Of a DNA stretch of 64,000 bases, positions 42,886 through 51,155 are shown in pieces (the stretch's first letter is position 1; every line of letters begins with the position of its first letter). Both the position numbers and the translations under genes were made by a program. The stretch covers positions 62,001-126,000 of the forward strand of contig QCQB01000004.1 in assembly GCA_003212315.1 (NCBI GenBank), given 5' to 3'. The notes beneath the pieces were generated by a model. That model made no database searches and was not told where the DNA came from. It saw nothing but the letters and a program-made list of their open reading frames with translations. The stretch is from SAR116 cluster bacterium AG-447-C21. GTDB taxonomy: Bacteria; Pseudomonadota; Alphaproteobacteria; Thalassobaculales; Thalassobaculaceae.

Positions 42886-43650
42886 ATGTCATTATTCGAT
42901 TTAAATGGTCGCGTGGCCATTATCACTGGTGGCAATGGGGGAATAGGTCTAGGAATGGCTTTGGGGCTGGCCAGTTCCGGCGCTTCTATAGCTATTGTGG
43001 GAAGAAATTCTGAGAAGAATAAAACTGCTTCTAAAAAATTAGAGGCAACAGGCGCAAATGTGATTGCGATCGAAAAGGACGTCACAAATGACTTGGCCGG
43101 TACCGAAGTCGCAACGGAAGTTCAAAATAAGTTTGGGCGTATAGATATACTAATCAATAACGCCGGGTCCAATATCCGAAAACGCCCAGAAGATTTATCC
43201 TTAGAAGAATTCAGATGGGTGCAGGATACTAATTTAACAAGCGCCTTTGTATTTAGCCAAGCCATGTATCCACATTTTAAGAAAGTGGGTGGCGGAAAAA
43301 TTATCAATATTGGTTCCATGTATTCTTTATTTGGTGGGCCAGTCTCAACAGCATATTCGGTAAGTAAGGGCGGAATAGTGCAGATGACTAAATCAATGGC
43401 GGCTGCTTGGGCAACCGATAAGATACAAGTAAATGCTGTGCTTCCCGGTTGGATAGATACCGAACTCACGCGCACAGCTAGGGAACAAATTGATGGACTT
43501 TATGAAAAGCAGTTGGCGCGCATCCCTGATGGGCGTTGGGGAACGCCGGAGGACCATGCCGGGATAGCTGTCTTTTTAGCAAGCAATGCTTCGAACTATA
43601 TTACCGGGGCAGCAATACCTGTTGATGGTGGGTTCTCAATATCAGGTTGA
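42886..43650 (+). CDS. Short-chain dehydrogenase
   Basis: 254 residues. TGGNGGIG (14-21), NNAG (91-94), Ser144, Tyr157, Lys161 (TAYSVSK): complete catalytic set. The C-terminal DGRWGTPEDHAGIAVFLAS is typical of 2-deoxy-D-gluconate and gluconate dehydrogenase-like enzymes. The ribosome site AGGAG lies six bases ahead of ATG. It is first of a two-gene operon with another SDR, 65 bases downstream. Confidence 0.92.
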   Translation: MSLFDLNGRVAIITGGNGGIGLGMALGLASSGASIAIVGRNSEKNKTASKKLEATGANVIAIEKDVTNDLAGTEVATEVQNKFGRIDILINNAGSNIRKRPEDLSLEEFRWVQDTNLTSAFVFSQAMYPHFKKVGGGKIINIGSMYSLFGGPVSTAYSVSKGGIVQMTKSMAAAWATDKIQVNAVLPGWIDTELTRTAREQIDGLYEKQLARIPDGRWGTPEDHAGIAVFLASNASNYITGAAIPVDGGFSISG

Positions 43651-43715
43651 GTTATTAAAAAGAATAATAATTCAATATCAATTGGCAGTTTAAAGAAGTG
43701 ATAGGGGATATTTAG

Positions 43716-44474
43716 ATGACTAAAACTGATAAAATAGCAATTGTCACAGGGGCAGGGTCTGGTGTGGGAAAAGCCTCATCCGTAGCACTAGCTGCAGAGG
43801 GGTGGACATTAATATTAGCGGGGAGAAGACCAGAACCACTGAATGAAGTCTCTTCCGAAATCGAAGCTTTTGGGGGAAAGGCAATCGCTATACCTACCAA
43901 TGTCGGTGACCCGGTATCGGTCCAAGAACTATTTAAGACAACACATAGTAGATATGGACGTCTGGACCTATTATTCAACAATGCTGGAACAAATGCGCCT
44001 GGAGTGTCTCTAGAAGAGCTAACTTATGAGCAATGGATAGACGTAGTGAGTATCAACTTGACAGGGGTATTCTTGTGCACGCAAGAAGCCTTCAACATCA
44101 TGAAAAGTCAGTCTCCTATGGGAGGTAGAATAATAAACAATGGTTCAGTCTCCGCTCACGTTCCACGACCGGGTTCTGCCCCATATACAGCAACTAAACA
44201 TGCCGTGACGGGACTAACGCGTTCCACTTCGTTAGACGGAAGGAAGTACAATATTGCATGCGGGCAAATAGATATTGGAAATGCGCTAACTGAAATGGCC
44301 GCGCGCATGACGAAGGGTGTACCTCAAGCTAACGGAAGCACAGAAATTGAACCGGTAATGGATGTATCAAATGTTGCGCAAACAATTGTCCACATGTCGA
44401 GTTTACCCGCTGATGCCAATGTTCAGTTTGTAACAGTCATGGCCACAAAAATGCCCTTCATTGGAAGAGGTTAG
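43716..44474 (+). CDS. Short-chain dehydrogenase
   Basis: 252 residues. TGAGSGVG (11-18), NNAG (88-91), Ser144, Tyr157, Lys161 (APYTATK). The C-terminus ([17 protein letters not shown]) matches a common subgroup with a conserved 'ATKMPF' end. Preceded by AGGGGA. It is the second gene of the SDR pair. The two may carry out successive oxidation steps on the product of the divergent dioxygenase; this is inference. Confidence 0.92.
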   Translation: MTKTDKIAIVTGAGSGVGKASSVALAAEGWTLILAGRRPEPLNEVSSEIEAFGGKAIAIPTNVGDPVSVQELFKTTHSRYGRLDLLFNNAGTNAPGVSLEELTYEQWIDVVSINLTGVFLCTQEAFNIMKSQSPMGGRIINNGSVSAHVPRPGSAPYTATKHAVTGLTRSTSLDGRKYNIACGQIDIGNALTEMAARMTKGVPQANGSTEIEPVMDVSNVAQTIVHMSSLPADANVQFVTVMATKMPFIGRG

Positions 44475-44532
44475 AAGAGCATAATTGAAAATTGCACGTT
44501 TGTTTAAATTCTAGCATGATATTACGATCTAG

Positions 44533-45756
44533 TTACTTTGGCCCATTAGTATTTAGATTAAATAATTTCGCGGCATTCAAGCCCAAAATGTTTCGTTTTG
44601 ATTGCTCATCTAAGAATGGTAGATCGTAAATAACACTTGGTGTATCAAAATCAAAATGTGGCCAATCGGAAGAAAAAAGTAATTGATCCTTCGCATTAAT
44701 CATTTCAAACGTACATTCCAAAGCTTTCATATTACTTTGTTCCATTGGTTGACAGGAATAAAAGCAATTATCCGACATATACTCACTAGGCATACGCCGC
44801 AGTAGTGGAGCCTCCGACTGCCGCATCAGATATTGATCATCTAACCTTTGCATTAAAAATGGAATCCAAGACAAACCGCTCTCAACCCACATAGATTTTA
44901 ATTTTGGAAATCGCTCGGGGATTCCGTTTAATATCCAGTTAGTCATATGCACGATATTGCACCAAGCAAATCCCAGAGAATGCATTCCCAGAAATGTATT
45001 ACAAGTTGCTAGGGAGGGGTCTTGCCAATGGTAGCCTGCATGAAAAGCAATTGGTTTTCCGCTTTCTTCTATTGCCCTGTACAATTTCATATATTCGTTA
45101 GAATGGACCGGTTTATACCTAGTAGATGTTACGCAAAACCCTATCACATTGGGAACGTCAGCGAACTCCTCAACCATTTTCAACGCTTCATCAGGTGTAT
45201 TAAACGGTAAAACCACAAGTGTCACCATTCCCGGATCGCCGGGTAGAACCCTCTCGGTTAGCCAACGGTTGTAAGCACGCGACAAAAAAACTTCCATATC
45301 TGTCTGTGGATGCATTCCCAGAAATAACATCGGCGTTGGGAAAATGACCATATAGTCCACTGCCAATCCATGCATTGCACGACGCGTAAGAACTACGTCT
45401 CGATGCACGTCTTTCTCTTCGACTACTTCACGTTGGCTGGACTGGTGCGGTATTCGACCACCAACATCTTGATATCGGAGGCCTAAATCTCCGTTTAATC
45501 CATAAGGGGGAGCTCCGACTCTCTCCGACTGATACATTTCCGCTTGATGACGGACCACTGGATCTTCAATGTAGGATGTTATTTCGGCCCAGCTGACGCT
45601 CTCTACGTGATGCGCATCAATATCAACGATGAGCCAATCCGCAAATCCTTTCTTTTCTGCGTCATTTCGGGCATGTGCCAAATAATCTCGCGTATCCGTT
45701 CGTGTATCAAGTTCCTGAACCGGATGCTCAATCGCGGGCTTAATCAAAGCGTCCAT
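44533..45756 (-). CDS. Amidohydrolase (ACMSD-type, metal-dependent hydrolase/decarboxylase)
   Basis: 407 residues in the amidohydrolase_2 family. The first metal motif is DIDAHHVES (Asp47, His49, His50), then AFHAGYHWQ (second His pair), a Glu/Trp-rich WVESGLSWIPFLMQRLD segment, and SSDWPHFDFD with the final Asp. Family members decarboxylate aromatic or picolinic acids or hydrolyse C-C or C-N bonds. It is followed upstream (towards higher coordinates, same strand) by a small protein, a Rieske ferredoxin and a DHA2 transporter, forming one apparent operon. The substrate is unknown. Confidence 0.9.
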   Translation of the reverse strand: MDALIKPAIEHPVQELDTRTDTRDYLAHARNDAEKKGFADWLIVDIDAHHVESVSWAEITSYIEDPVVRHQAEMYQSERVGAPPYGLNGDLGLRYQDVGGRIPHQSSQREVVEEKDVHRDVVLTRRAMHGLAVDYMVIFPTPMLFLGMHPQTDMEVFLSRAYNRWLTERVLPGDPGMVTLVVLPFNTPDEALKMVEEFADVPNVIGFCVTSTRYKPVHSNEYMKLYRAIEESGKPIAFHAGYHWQDPSLATCNTFLGMHSLGFAWCNIVHMTNWILNGIPERFPKLKSMWVESGLSWIPFLMQRLDDQYLMRQSEAPLLRRMPSEYMSDNCFYSCQPMEQSNMKALECTFEMINAKDQLLFSSDWPHFDFDTPSVIYDLPFLDEQSKRNILGLNAAKLFNLNTNGPK

Positions 45757-45780
45757 TTACAATTTCCCTCTTATCATCGA

Positions 45781-46194
45781 CTATTCTATAGTATTCTCAT
45801 TAGGATTTATTTCAAAATCAGTATCATGATAATCCTCAGGGCGTCGTCTAGACCAAAGGCCAAATTCCATCGGCCCAAGCCGCAGGGCCCTAAGTACTTC
45901 TGTAACAGCTGTTAAAGCCTCTGTAGGTGTTACAATTTCATCATATTTACCTAGAACTGGCCTGAAAGTTCTCCCTTCGCCATCCGTTTTAGCTGCATAC
46001 AGCTTAAGAGCCGTTGTCATTAATTTTGCGACTGTATCATCCGAAATCCTAGCCACTTCATTCTTTTCTATCGCTAATTCAGTTCTCTCCCATAACGTGT
46101 CCGCAACATTTTCAAATATAGCATATGGGTCATTTTCCTTGCTAGTTTCCCTAATACCCGTAAGCTCAGGATTTTTATTCTCCAACGATGACAT
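45781..46194 (-). CDS. Hypothetical 137-aa protein in the Rieske/amidohydrolase operon
   Basis: Start at ATG 46194 with GGAGG eight bases upstream, lying inside the end of the Rieske gene (20-base overlap), so the two are tightly coupled. The longer frame from 46212 is rejected. The protein is helical (AIFENVADTLWERTELAIEK), contains SDDTVAKLMTTALKLYAAKT and TPTEALTAVTEVLRALRLG, then an acidic tail. It has no Cys cluster. It may be an accessory or small subunit for the Rieske-dependent or amidohydrolase enzyme; I do not recognise the family. Confidence 0.75.
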   Translation of the reverse strand: MSSLENKNPELTGIRETSKENDPYAIFENVADTLWERTELAIEKNEVARISDDTVAKLMTTALKLYAAKTDGEGRTFRPVLGKYDEIVTPTEALTAVTEVLRALRLGPMEFGLWSRRRPEDYHDTDFEINPNENTIE

Positions 46195-46546
46195 AAATCT
46201 CGCCTCCTTCAATTTGAACCGGTAAGGGATCTAGAGCTATCTCCTCATTCCCTGGATGCTTTCCCGTTCTCACATCAAATTCAAGACCGTGCCATGGGCA
46301 AACAATGTTTATATTATTTTCATCATATAAACGACCATGACTGTGTTTGTTTTCATCTAGGTTTTCGTGAACGCGCGGATATAACCTTCCTTGACAGACA
46401 GGTCCTCCTTGGTGTGGACAAATATTGTTCCAGGCATAGAATTTTTCTCCCAGTCGAAAGACGCCTACCTCAGTCTCCCCAAGATTAAAGACCTTCTTGG
46501 TTCCCTCTTCAAATTCACTTACAGTTCCAATGCGATAAGACTGCAT
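46175..46546 (-). CDS. Rieske [2Fe-2S] ferredoxin-type protein
   Basis: 123 residues from ATG 46546 (AGGGGTG upstream). The [2Fe-2S] ligands are Cys-x-His in CPHQGGPVC and Cys-x-x-His in CPWHGLEFD, a complete Rieske site in a single-domain soluble protein of the NirD/ferredoxin type. An unusual insertion (about 24 residues with Glu/Lys/His, between the two ligand pairs) makes it longer than a minimal Rieske ferredoxin. It would pass electrons to an oxygenase. It is in an operon with the 137-aa protein and the amidohydrolase. Confidence 0.9.
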   Translation of the reverse strand: MQSYRIGTVSEFEEGTKKVFNLGETEVGVFRLGEKFYAWNNICPHQGGPVCQGRLYPRVHENLDENKHSHGRLYDENNINIVCPWHGLEFDVRTGKHPGNEEIALDPLPVQIEGGEIYVIVGE

Positions 46547-46582
46547 GATTAACACCCCTGATTTTTTTTATATTCTAATACC

Positions 46583-48079
46583 TTATTTCTTCACAGTCAC
46601 TAATGAGAGCACTGGCAAAGCTATTAAGCAGGTGAGTGCATAAAAATAAAATATATTATCATAACCAATCATGGAAGATTGCCTAGTCACCTCGGAAACT
46701 AAATTCACCAAACTATCTGTCCAATCATGGTCCCCATCACCTACAACATTTGGAAACCTCAATCTCTCTTCGTAGGGAGTTATACTTTCCATCAACTCAG
46801 AATAACTAATTTTGGATGTCCTTATCAACAGAGTAACACTTATCGCTACAAACACACTTGTGCCAAGGTTTCTTAACAAATGGAAAAATGCTGAGGCTGT
46901 CGGGAAAAGATAATCTGGGATGGTTGAAAAAGTGATAACCGCTAATGGAACCCATAAAATACCACAACCAAAACCCTGGAGGCCACTCGCCCAAGAAACG
47001 GCTGAAAAGCTGACATTGAGATCATATAAGCTCATCAACCAACCACTTAGACCAATACAGGCCATGCCTATCACCATACCAACGCGGGGATCGAAACGCC
47101 CCATTCTAGCTGCAATAAAAAAACCAAGTATCATGCCAACTCCACGCATCGCCAAAATCCAGCCAATCAACAGATCTGGATAACCCTGCAAGTTCTGTAA
47201 CATTGACGGCAAAAGAACCAGAGGCGTGAAATTTAGAGAACCGTAGACAAATACTAAAATGACCCCAAGAACATAATTACGATTCAGAAATATCCTAGGG
47301 TCAATATATGGTTGTCTTGTAAACATCGTATTTGTTACAAACATATAAAATGCAACTGCCATGAAAGTTACAAGACTGATTATGTAAATCGACTCCATCC
47401 AGTCTTCTCGCTCGCCACGATCCAAAATTAATTGCAGGCAAACAATGGCAATAGAAAAAAGAGTAAACCCTAGATAATCAAATTTGTAATTATTTTCCCT
47501 ACCTGCATCTTTCACATACCTCATATTTCCCAAAATGGAAAAAATACCAATTGGGACCATCATAAAGAAAACCCATCTCCAATCATAAACTTCAGATAAA
47601 TACCCCCCCAACGACGGTGCTATTGCTGGCCCTACAACTACAGCCATACCATAAATACCATTTACTTTAGCATGCATGTCTCGGGGGTAGCTCTGTAACA
47701 ATGTCGACTGAGATAACGGCACTAATGGCGCGCCTGCTGCCCCTTGAAGAACTCGAAGAAATATTAATGACTCCAGAGAATTGGCAAAACCACAAGCTAA
47801 CGTTGCAATAGTAAAACTTGCGCTGCAAAAGATTAAAACAGCTCGTCTGCCAAAGATTGCAACCATTGACCCCGTGAGCGGAGTAGCTATAGCCGTTGCC
47901 AGAACATTAAGTGTAATTACCCAGGAAATTTGGTCTTGGCTCGCAGATAGTGCGCCCTGCAATTGCGGCAAGATGATATTCACCATTGTCATAGTCAGCG
48001 AGTAGAGCATCGTTGTACCTGCCATTGTTATCAACAGCAGCAGTCGATAACCTGGACTGGTTTCCATCGTCACTGACAT
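46583..48079 (-). CDS. DHA2-family MFS transporter (14 TM)
   Basis: 498 residues with about 14 membrane helices. The family motifs are LYSLTMTMVNIILPQLQGAL at the start (DHA2 motif), AIFGRRAVLIFC (loop 2-3 motif), LQGAAGAPLVPLSQSTLLQ (motif C-like) and RWVFFMMVPIG. It probably exports or imports drugs or small organics with H+. AGGA precedes ATG 48079. It is the first gene of the minus-strand unit with the Rieske protein and amidohydrolase, and is divergent from another MFS gene. Confidence 0.92.
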   Translation of the reverse strand: MSVTMETSPGYRLLLLITMAGTTMLYSLTMTMVNIILPQLQGALSASQDQISWVITLNVLATAIATPLTGSMVAIFGRRAVLIFCSASFTIATLACGFANSLESLIFLRVLQGAAGAPLVPLSQSTLLQSYPRDMHAKVNGIYGMAVVVGPAIAPSLGGYLSEVYDWRWVFFMMVPIGIFSILGNMRYVKDAGRENNYKFDYLGFTLFSIAIVCLQLILDRGEREDWMESIYIISLVTFMAVAFYMFVTNTMFTRQPYIDPRIFLNRNYVLGVILVFVYGSLNFTPLVLLPSMLQNLQGYPDLLIGWILAMRGVGMILGFFIAARMGRFDPRVGMVIGMACIGLSGWLMSLYDLNVSFSAVSWASGLQGFGCGILWVPLAVITFSTIPDYLFPTASAFFHLLRNLGTSVFVAISVTLLIRTSKISYSELMESITPYEERLRFPNVVGDGDHDWTDSLVNLVSEVTRQSSMIGYDNIFYFYALTCLIALPVLSLVTVKK

Positions 48080-48158
48080 TAAATTCCTACAGCCCTAAAG
48101 GGATCCAACTATTAAGACAAAATTAAAATACGGCCCAAAGTAATAAGCACCAATCATT

Positions 48159-48203
48159 ACCCTATATGGGTCTTCATATAATTTTTAATAATGTATGCAT
48201 ACA
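48159..48203. promoter_or_regulatory. Two palindromes between divergent MFS genes
   Basis: ACCC-TATAT-GGGT (48159-48171) and TGTATGCATACA (48192-48203, a perfect 12-base palindrome) lie in the 198-base region between two transporter genes transcribed away from each other. TGTATGCATACA resembles GntR/FadR-type operators. No regulator is adjacent. Confidence 0.4.
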
Positions 48204-48277
48204 AAATATAGCTATTATCGTAATCTCGATGTAATACCAACTGCCGATTTCAATTCTTTCAATGAAATAACTCAAAT

Positions 48278-49468
48278 ATGACTTTTGAACGCAATGTTCT
48301 GATCTGGATGTGCGTGCTGATTTTCGCAAACCAGCTTGGGTTTGGGGCGATGGTGCCATCCCTACCGTTATATGCAGAAACGTTTGGCGTTTCCGGGGCA
48401 GCGATTGGTTTAGCAATAGGCGTTTATGGCTTGGCAAGATTTGTCCTTGCTATACCCTCCGGCCAAATTTCGGATAAATGGGGAAGGAAGCCAGCGTTAG
48501 CAATTGGGGGATTTCTATCCACAGCCGGAAACTTATTGAGTGTTTACGCTACTGATTATCCAGAATTTTTGATAGCACGATTTATTGCTGGCGCCGGTGC
48601 GGGAATGGTGGTCACAACAGGATCTGTAATTTTAGCTGATATCACAACACCTGCTCGACGAGGTCGAGTAATCGCTATATATCAAGGAACCTTCATTTTT
48701 GCGGTTGGGATAGGACCGCTGCCAGGAGGTCTCCTTGCTCAAAACTTTGGATTACTCGCACCGTTCTGGTTTTGCGCATTCGCCAGTTTCATAGCAGGTT
48801 CAATAGCTCTTTTCAGTGTCAAGGAAACGCGCCATTTGGCTAGGCAAAAAGAGATTAAAGGCACAGTTTTACCCTCCTTAGCAGATCAGTTAAAGATATT
48901 ATCCAAAAATATAGGGTTCGTACTTGTAAGTGGAATAGCACTTTCACATGCTCTAACAAGAACAGGTGGTTTATTCAATATCATTCCTATTATAGGCAGT
49001 TTTCGAATACAACTCGCATACGATGAAATTGGGGTCGCGTTAGCCATTGGCAGTTTACTGGGTCTTTGCGCTGTATATCCGGCTGGTGTTGCAGTAGATC
49101 GTTGGGGCAGGAAAGCGATAATTGTCCCTTTTACGTTTGTGACTGGAATTTCATTTTTACTTTTCGCAGTGGCTGAAACGTTTTTCTGGTTCGCGTTTGC
49201 CAACGCATTGTGGGGCATTGCCTCAGGAATTGGTGGCTCAGCACCAGCAGCCTACGCCGCGGACTCGGCGCCGCCGGGGATGAACGCGTCAGCGATGAGT
49301 TTATTCCGCATGTTAGGTGATATTGGTTACGTTGTTGGTCCAATATTGCTGGGATTTATTGTCGATATTCATGGGACCAATGTGGCACTTTATATGGCGG
49401 CTTCTATTCTATTTATCATAGGCACTTTATTCGCAAGATTTGCTCCGGAGTCATACAAACCAGATTGA
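48278..49468 (+). CDS. MFS transporter (12 TM)
   Basis: 396 residues with about 12 membrane helices. QLGFGAMVPSLPLYAETFG, then SGQISDKWGRKPALAIGG is the conserved MFS loop 2-3 motif, and GTFIFAVGIGPLPGGLLAQ is motif C. This is a DHA1-like proton-coupled transporter. It is divergent from the DHA2 gene and 90 bases upstream of the altronate-dehydratase-like gene, so it may import that enzyme's substrate. The substrate is unknown. Confidence 0.92.
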   Translation: MTFERNVLIWMCVLIFANQLGFGAMVPSLPLYAETFGVSGAAIGLAIGVYGLARFVLAIPSGQISDKWGRKPALAIGGFLSTAGNLLSVYATDYPEFLIARFIAGAGAGMVVTTGSVILADITTPARRGRVIAIYQGTFIFAVGIGPLPGGLLAQNFGLLAPFWFCAFASFIAGSIALFSVKETRHLARQKEIKGTVLPSLADQLKILSKNIGFVLVSGIALSHALTRTGGLFNIIPIIGSFRIQLAYDEIGVALAIGSLLGLCAVYPAGVAVDRWGRKAIIVPFTFVTGISFLLFAVAETFFWFAFANALWGIASGIGGSAPAAYAADSAPPGMNASAMSLFRMLGDIGYVVGPILLGFIVDIHGTNVALYMAASILFIIGTLFARFAPESYKPD

Positions 49469-49560
49469 AGCGAACAAAGCGGCTTTGAAAAATTTATATG
49501 TAAAATAGAATAAAGCAGTTAAAACCTCCGTATTATATATTTAAAAATGGGGGAATTAAC

Positions 49561-51108
49561 GTGTTGAATCTTGACGATAAAAATACGACTGGGCCAGCAA
49601 TTCGATTGAACTCTGCAGATAATGTGTCGATTGCTTTGAGTGAAATAAGTTCAGGAACGACACTTCCAGATACTAATATCGTAACACGCGAAATAATTCC
49701 ACCGGGGTATAAAATAGCTATTGACGATATCCCAAAAGGTGATCCCATAAAAAAATATAATGTCACGATTGGTTTTGCAAAAAATGATATCTTAGCTGGG
49801 ACAATGCTGCATAATCATAACATTGAATTTAAAGAGTTTGATCGCGATTATGCTTATACCAAAGAATTCAAACCATTAGAGTTACTTCCAGAAAACCATC
49901 GAGCCACATTCGAAGGCTTTTTAAGATCGAATGGTACTGCGGGAACGCGCAACTTCATCGCAATCGTCTCTACAGTTAATTGTTCAGCAACTGTCGTTCA
50001 TGCAATAGCAGATCATTTTACAAAAGAACGTATGGCAGAATACCCCAATGTGGATGGTGTGGCGGCCTTCAGCCACCATACTGGTTGTGGCATGGAGTTG
50101 ACAGGCGAACCAATGGACTTACTCCATAGAACTCTTGCCGGATATATCAGGCATCCCAATGTAGCGTCCAGTTTAGTCGTTGGTTTAGGATGCGAACGAT
50201 GCCAAGTAGGTGGTCTTTTTGAATCTGAGAAACTCACTCCCGGGCCTAATTTGAGAACGCTTGTAATGCAAGAGTCGGGAGGAACTAGGCAGACCATTTC
50301 TGATGGCATTGCTGTTGTTGAAGAATTATTAAAAGAAGCAAATAAGTGTAGCCGGCAAACACTCCCTGCGAGCCATATTATGGTCGGATTGCAATGCGGT
50401 GGTTCAGATAGCTTCTCCTCTATTACAGCTAACCCTGCCCTCGGCAAAGCGGTCGATATTCTCTCAAAACATGGGGGGACTGGAATACTCTCAGAAACAC
50501 CAGAGATATATGGCGTTGAACACACTTTAACAGCGAGAGCAGCCTCAGTTGAAATTGGACAAAAATTAATTGAGCGGATTCGTTGGTGGAAAGATGAATA
50601 CGCGGTTGGTCGCGATGTACAGATCAACGGAACCGTAAGCCCTGGCAATCAACAAGGAGGGCTAGCAAATATTCTGGAAAAGTCCCTTGGATCTTCTATG
50701 AAAGGCGGCACTGGCCCGCTGATGGAAGTCTATAAATATGGAGAACCAGTGAAAACCCATGGCTTTGTTTTTATGGATTCTCCAGGATTCGATCCTGTTT
50801 CTGCTACGGGACAGATAGCTGGTGGTGCAAATATGATCGCGTTTACCACGGGCCGCGGATCATGTTTTGGCGCAAAGCCGAGTCCTTCAATAAAACTCGC
50901 AACGAATACACCGATGTTTAAAAGATTAGAGGAGGACATGGATATAAACTGTGGAGCATTACTGGATGGCGAGGTTGATATGGAAGCCATGGGCCAACGA
51001 ATATTCGAATATTTTCTTTATGTAGCCTCAGGCGGAAAAACCAAGAGTGAGAAACTCGATTTAGGTAGACATGAATTTATTCCGTGGAATATTGGTATAA
51101 CTGGTTAG
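49561..51108 (+). CDS. UxaA-family hydro-lyase (altronate/galactarate dehydratase-like)
   Basis: 515 residues, GTG start at 49561 with GGGGAA upstream. The N-terminal SAF-type domain (about 15-85, AIDDIPKGDPIKKYNVTIG, GTMLHNHNIEF) is followed by the catalytic part: GTAGTRNFIAIVSTVNCS, HTGCGMELTGEP, GCERCQVGGLF, LQCGGSDSFSSITANPALG and GRGSCFGAKPSPSIKLATN, as in altronate dehydratase. The His and Cys in the first blocks bind the metal. It would dehydrate a sugar acid to a 2-keto-3-deoxy acid. It follows the MFS transporter on the same strand. Confidence 0.9.
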   Translation: MLNLDDKNTTGPAIRLNSADNVSIALSEISSGTTLPDTNIVTREIIPPGYKIAIDDIPKGDPIKKYNVTIGFAKNDILAGTMLHNHNIEFKEFDRDYAYTKEFKPLELLPENHRATFEGFLRSNGTAGTRNFIAIVSTVNCSATVVHAIADHFTKERMAEYPNVDGVAAFSHHTGCGMELTGEPMDLLHRTLAGYIRHPNVASSLVVGLGCERCQVGGLFESEKLTPGPNLRTLVMQESGGTRQTISDGIAVVEELLKEANKCSRQTLPASHIMVGLQCGGSDSFSSITANPALGKAVDILSKHGGTGILSETPEIYGVEHTLTARAASVEIGQKLIERIRWWKDEYAVGRDVQINGTVSPGNQQGGLANILEKSLGSSMKGGTGPLMEVYKYGEPVKTHGFVFMDSPGFDPVSATGQIAGGANMIAFTTGRGSCFGAKPSPSIKLATNTPMFKRLEEDMDINCGALLDGEVDMEAMGQRIFEYFLYVASGGKTKSEKLDLGRHEFIPWNIGITG

Positions 51109-51133
51109 CATCACTATAAATATATCCTGTTCG

Positions 51134-51149
51134 ATGGTGCGGCACCCAT
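51134..51149. terminator. Weak hairpin between convergent genes
   Basis: ATG-GTG and CAC-C-CAT with a three-base loop form a short stem with one bulge, followed by TTTAATTCTATAG. It lies between the convergent UxaA-like and dimethylglycine-dehydrogenase-like genes. The T-run is poor, so this is only a possible terminator. Confidence 0.25.
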
Positions 51150-51155
51150 TTAATT

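Noticed and set aside
50013-50648. Long open frame antisense to the UxaA-like gene
   Set aside because: It is a shadow of the codon use in the sense gene; the sense protein has clear family motifs throughout.
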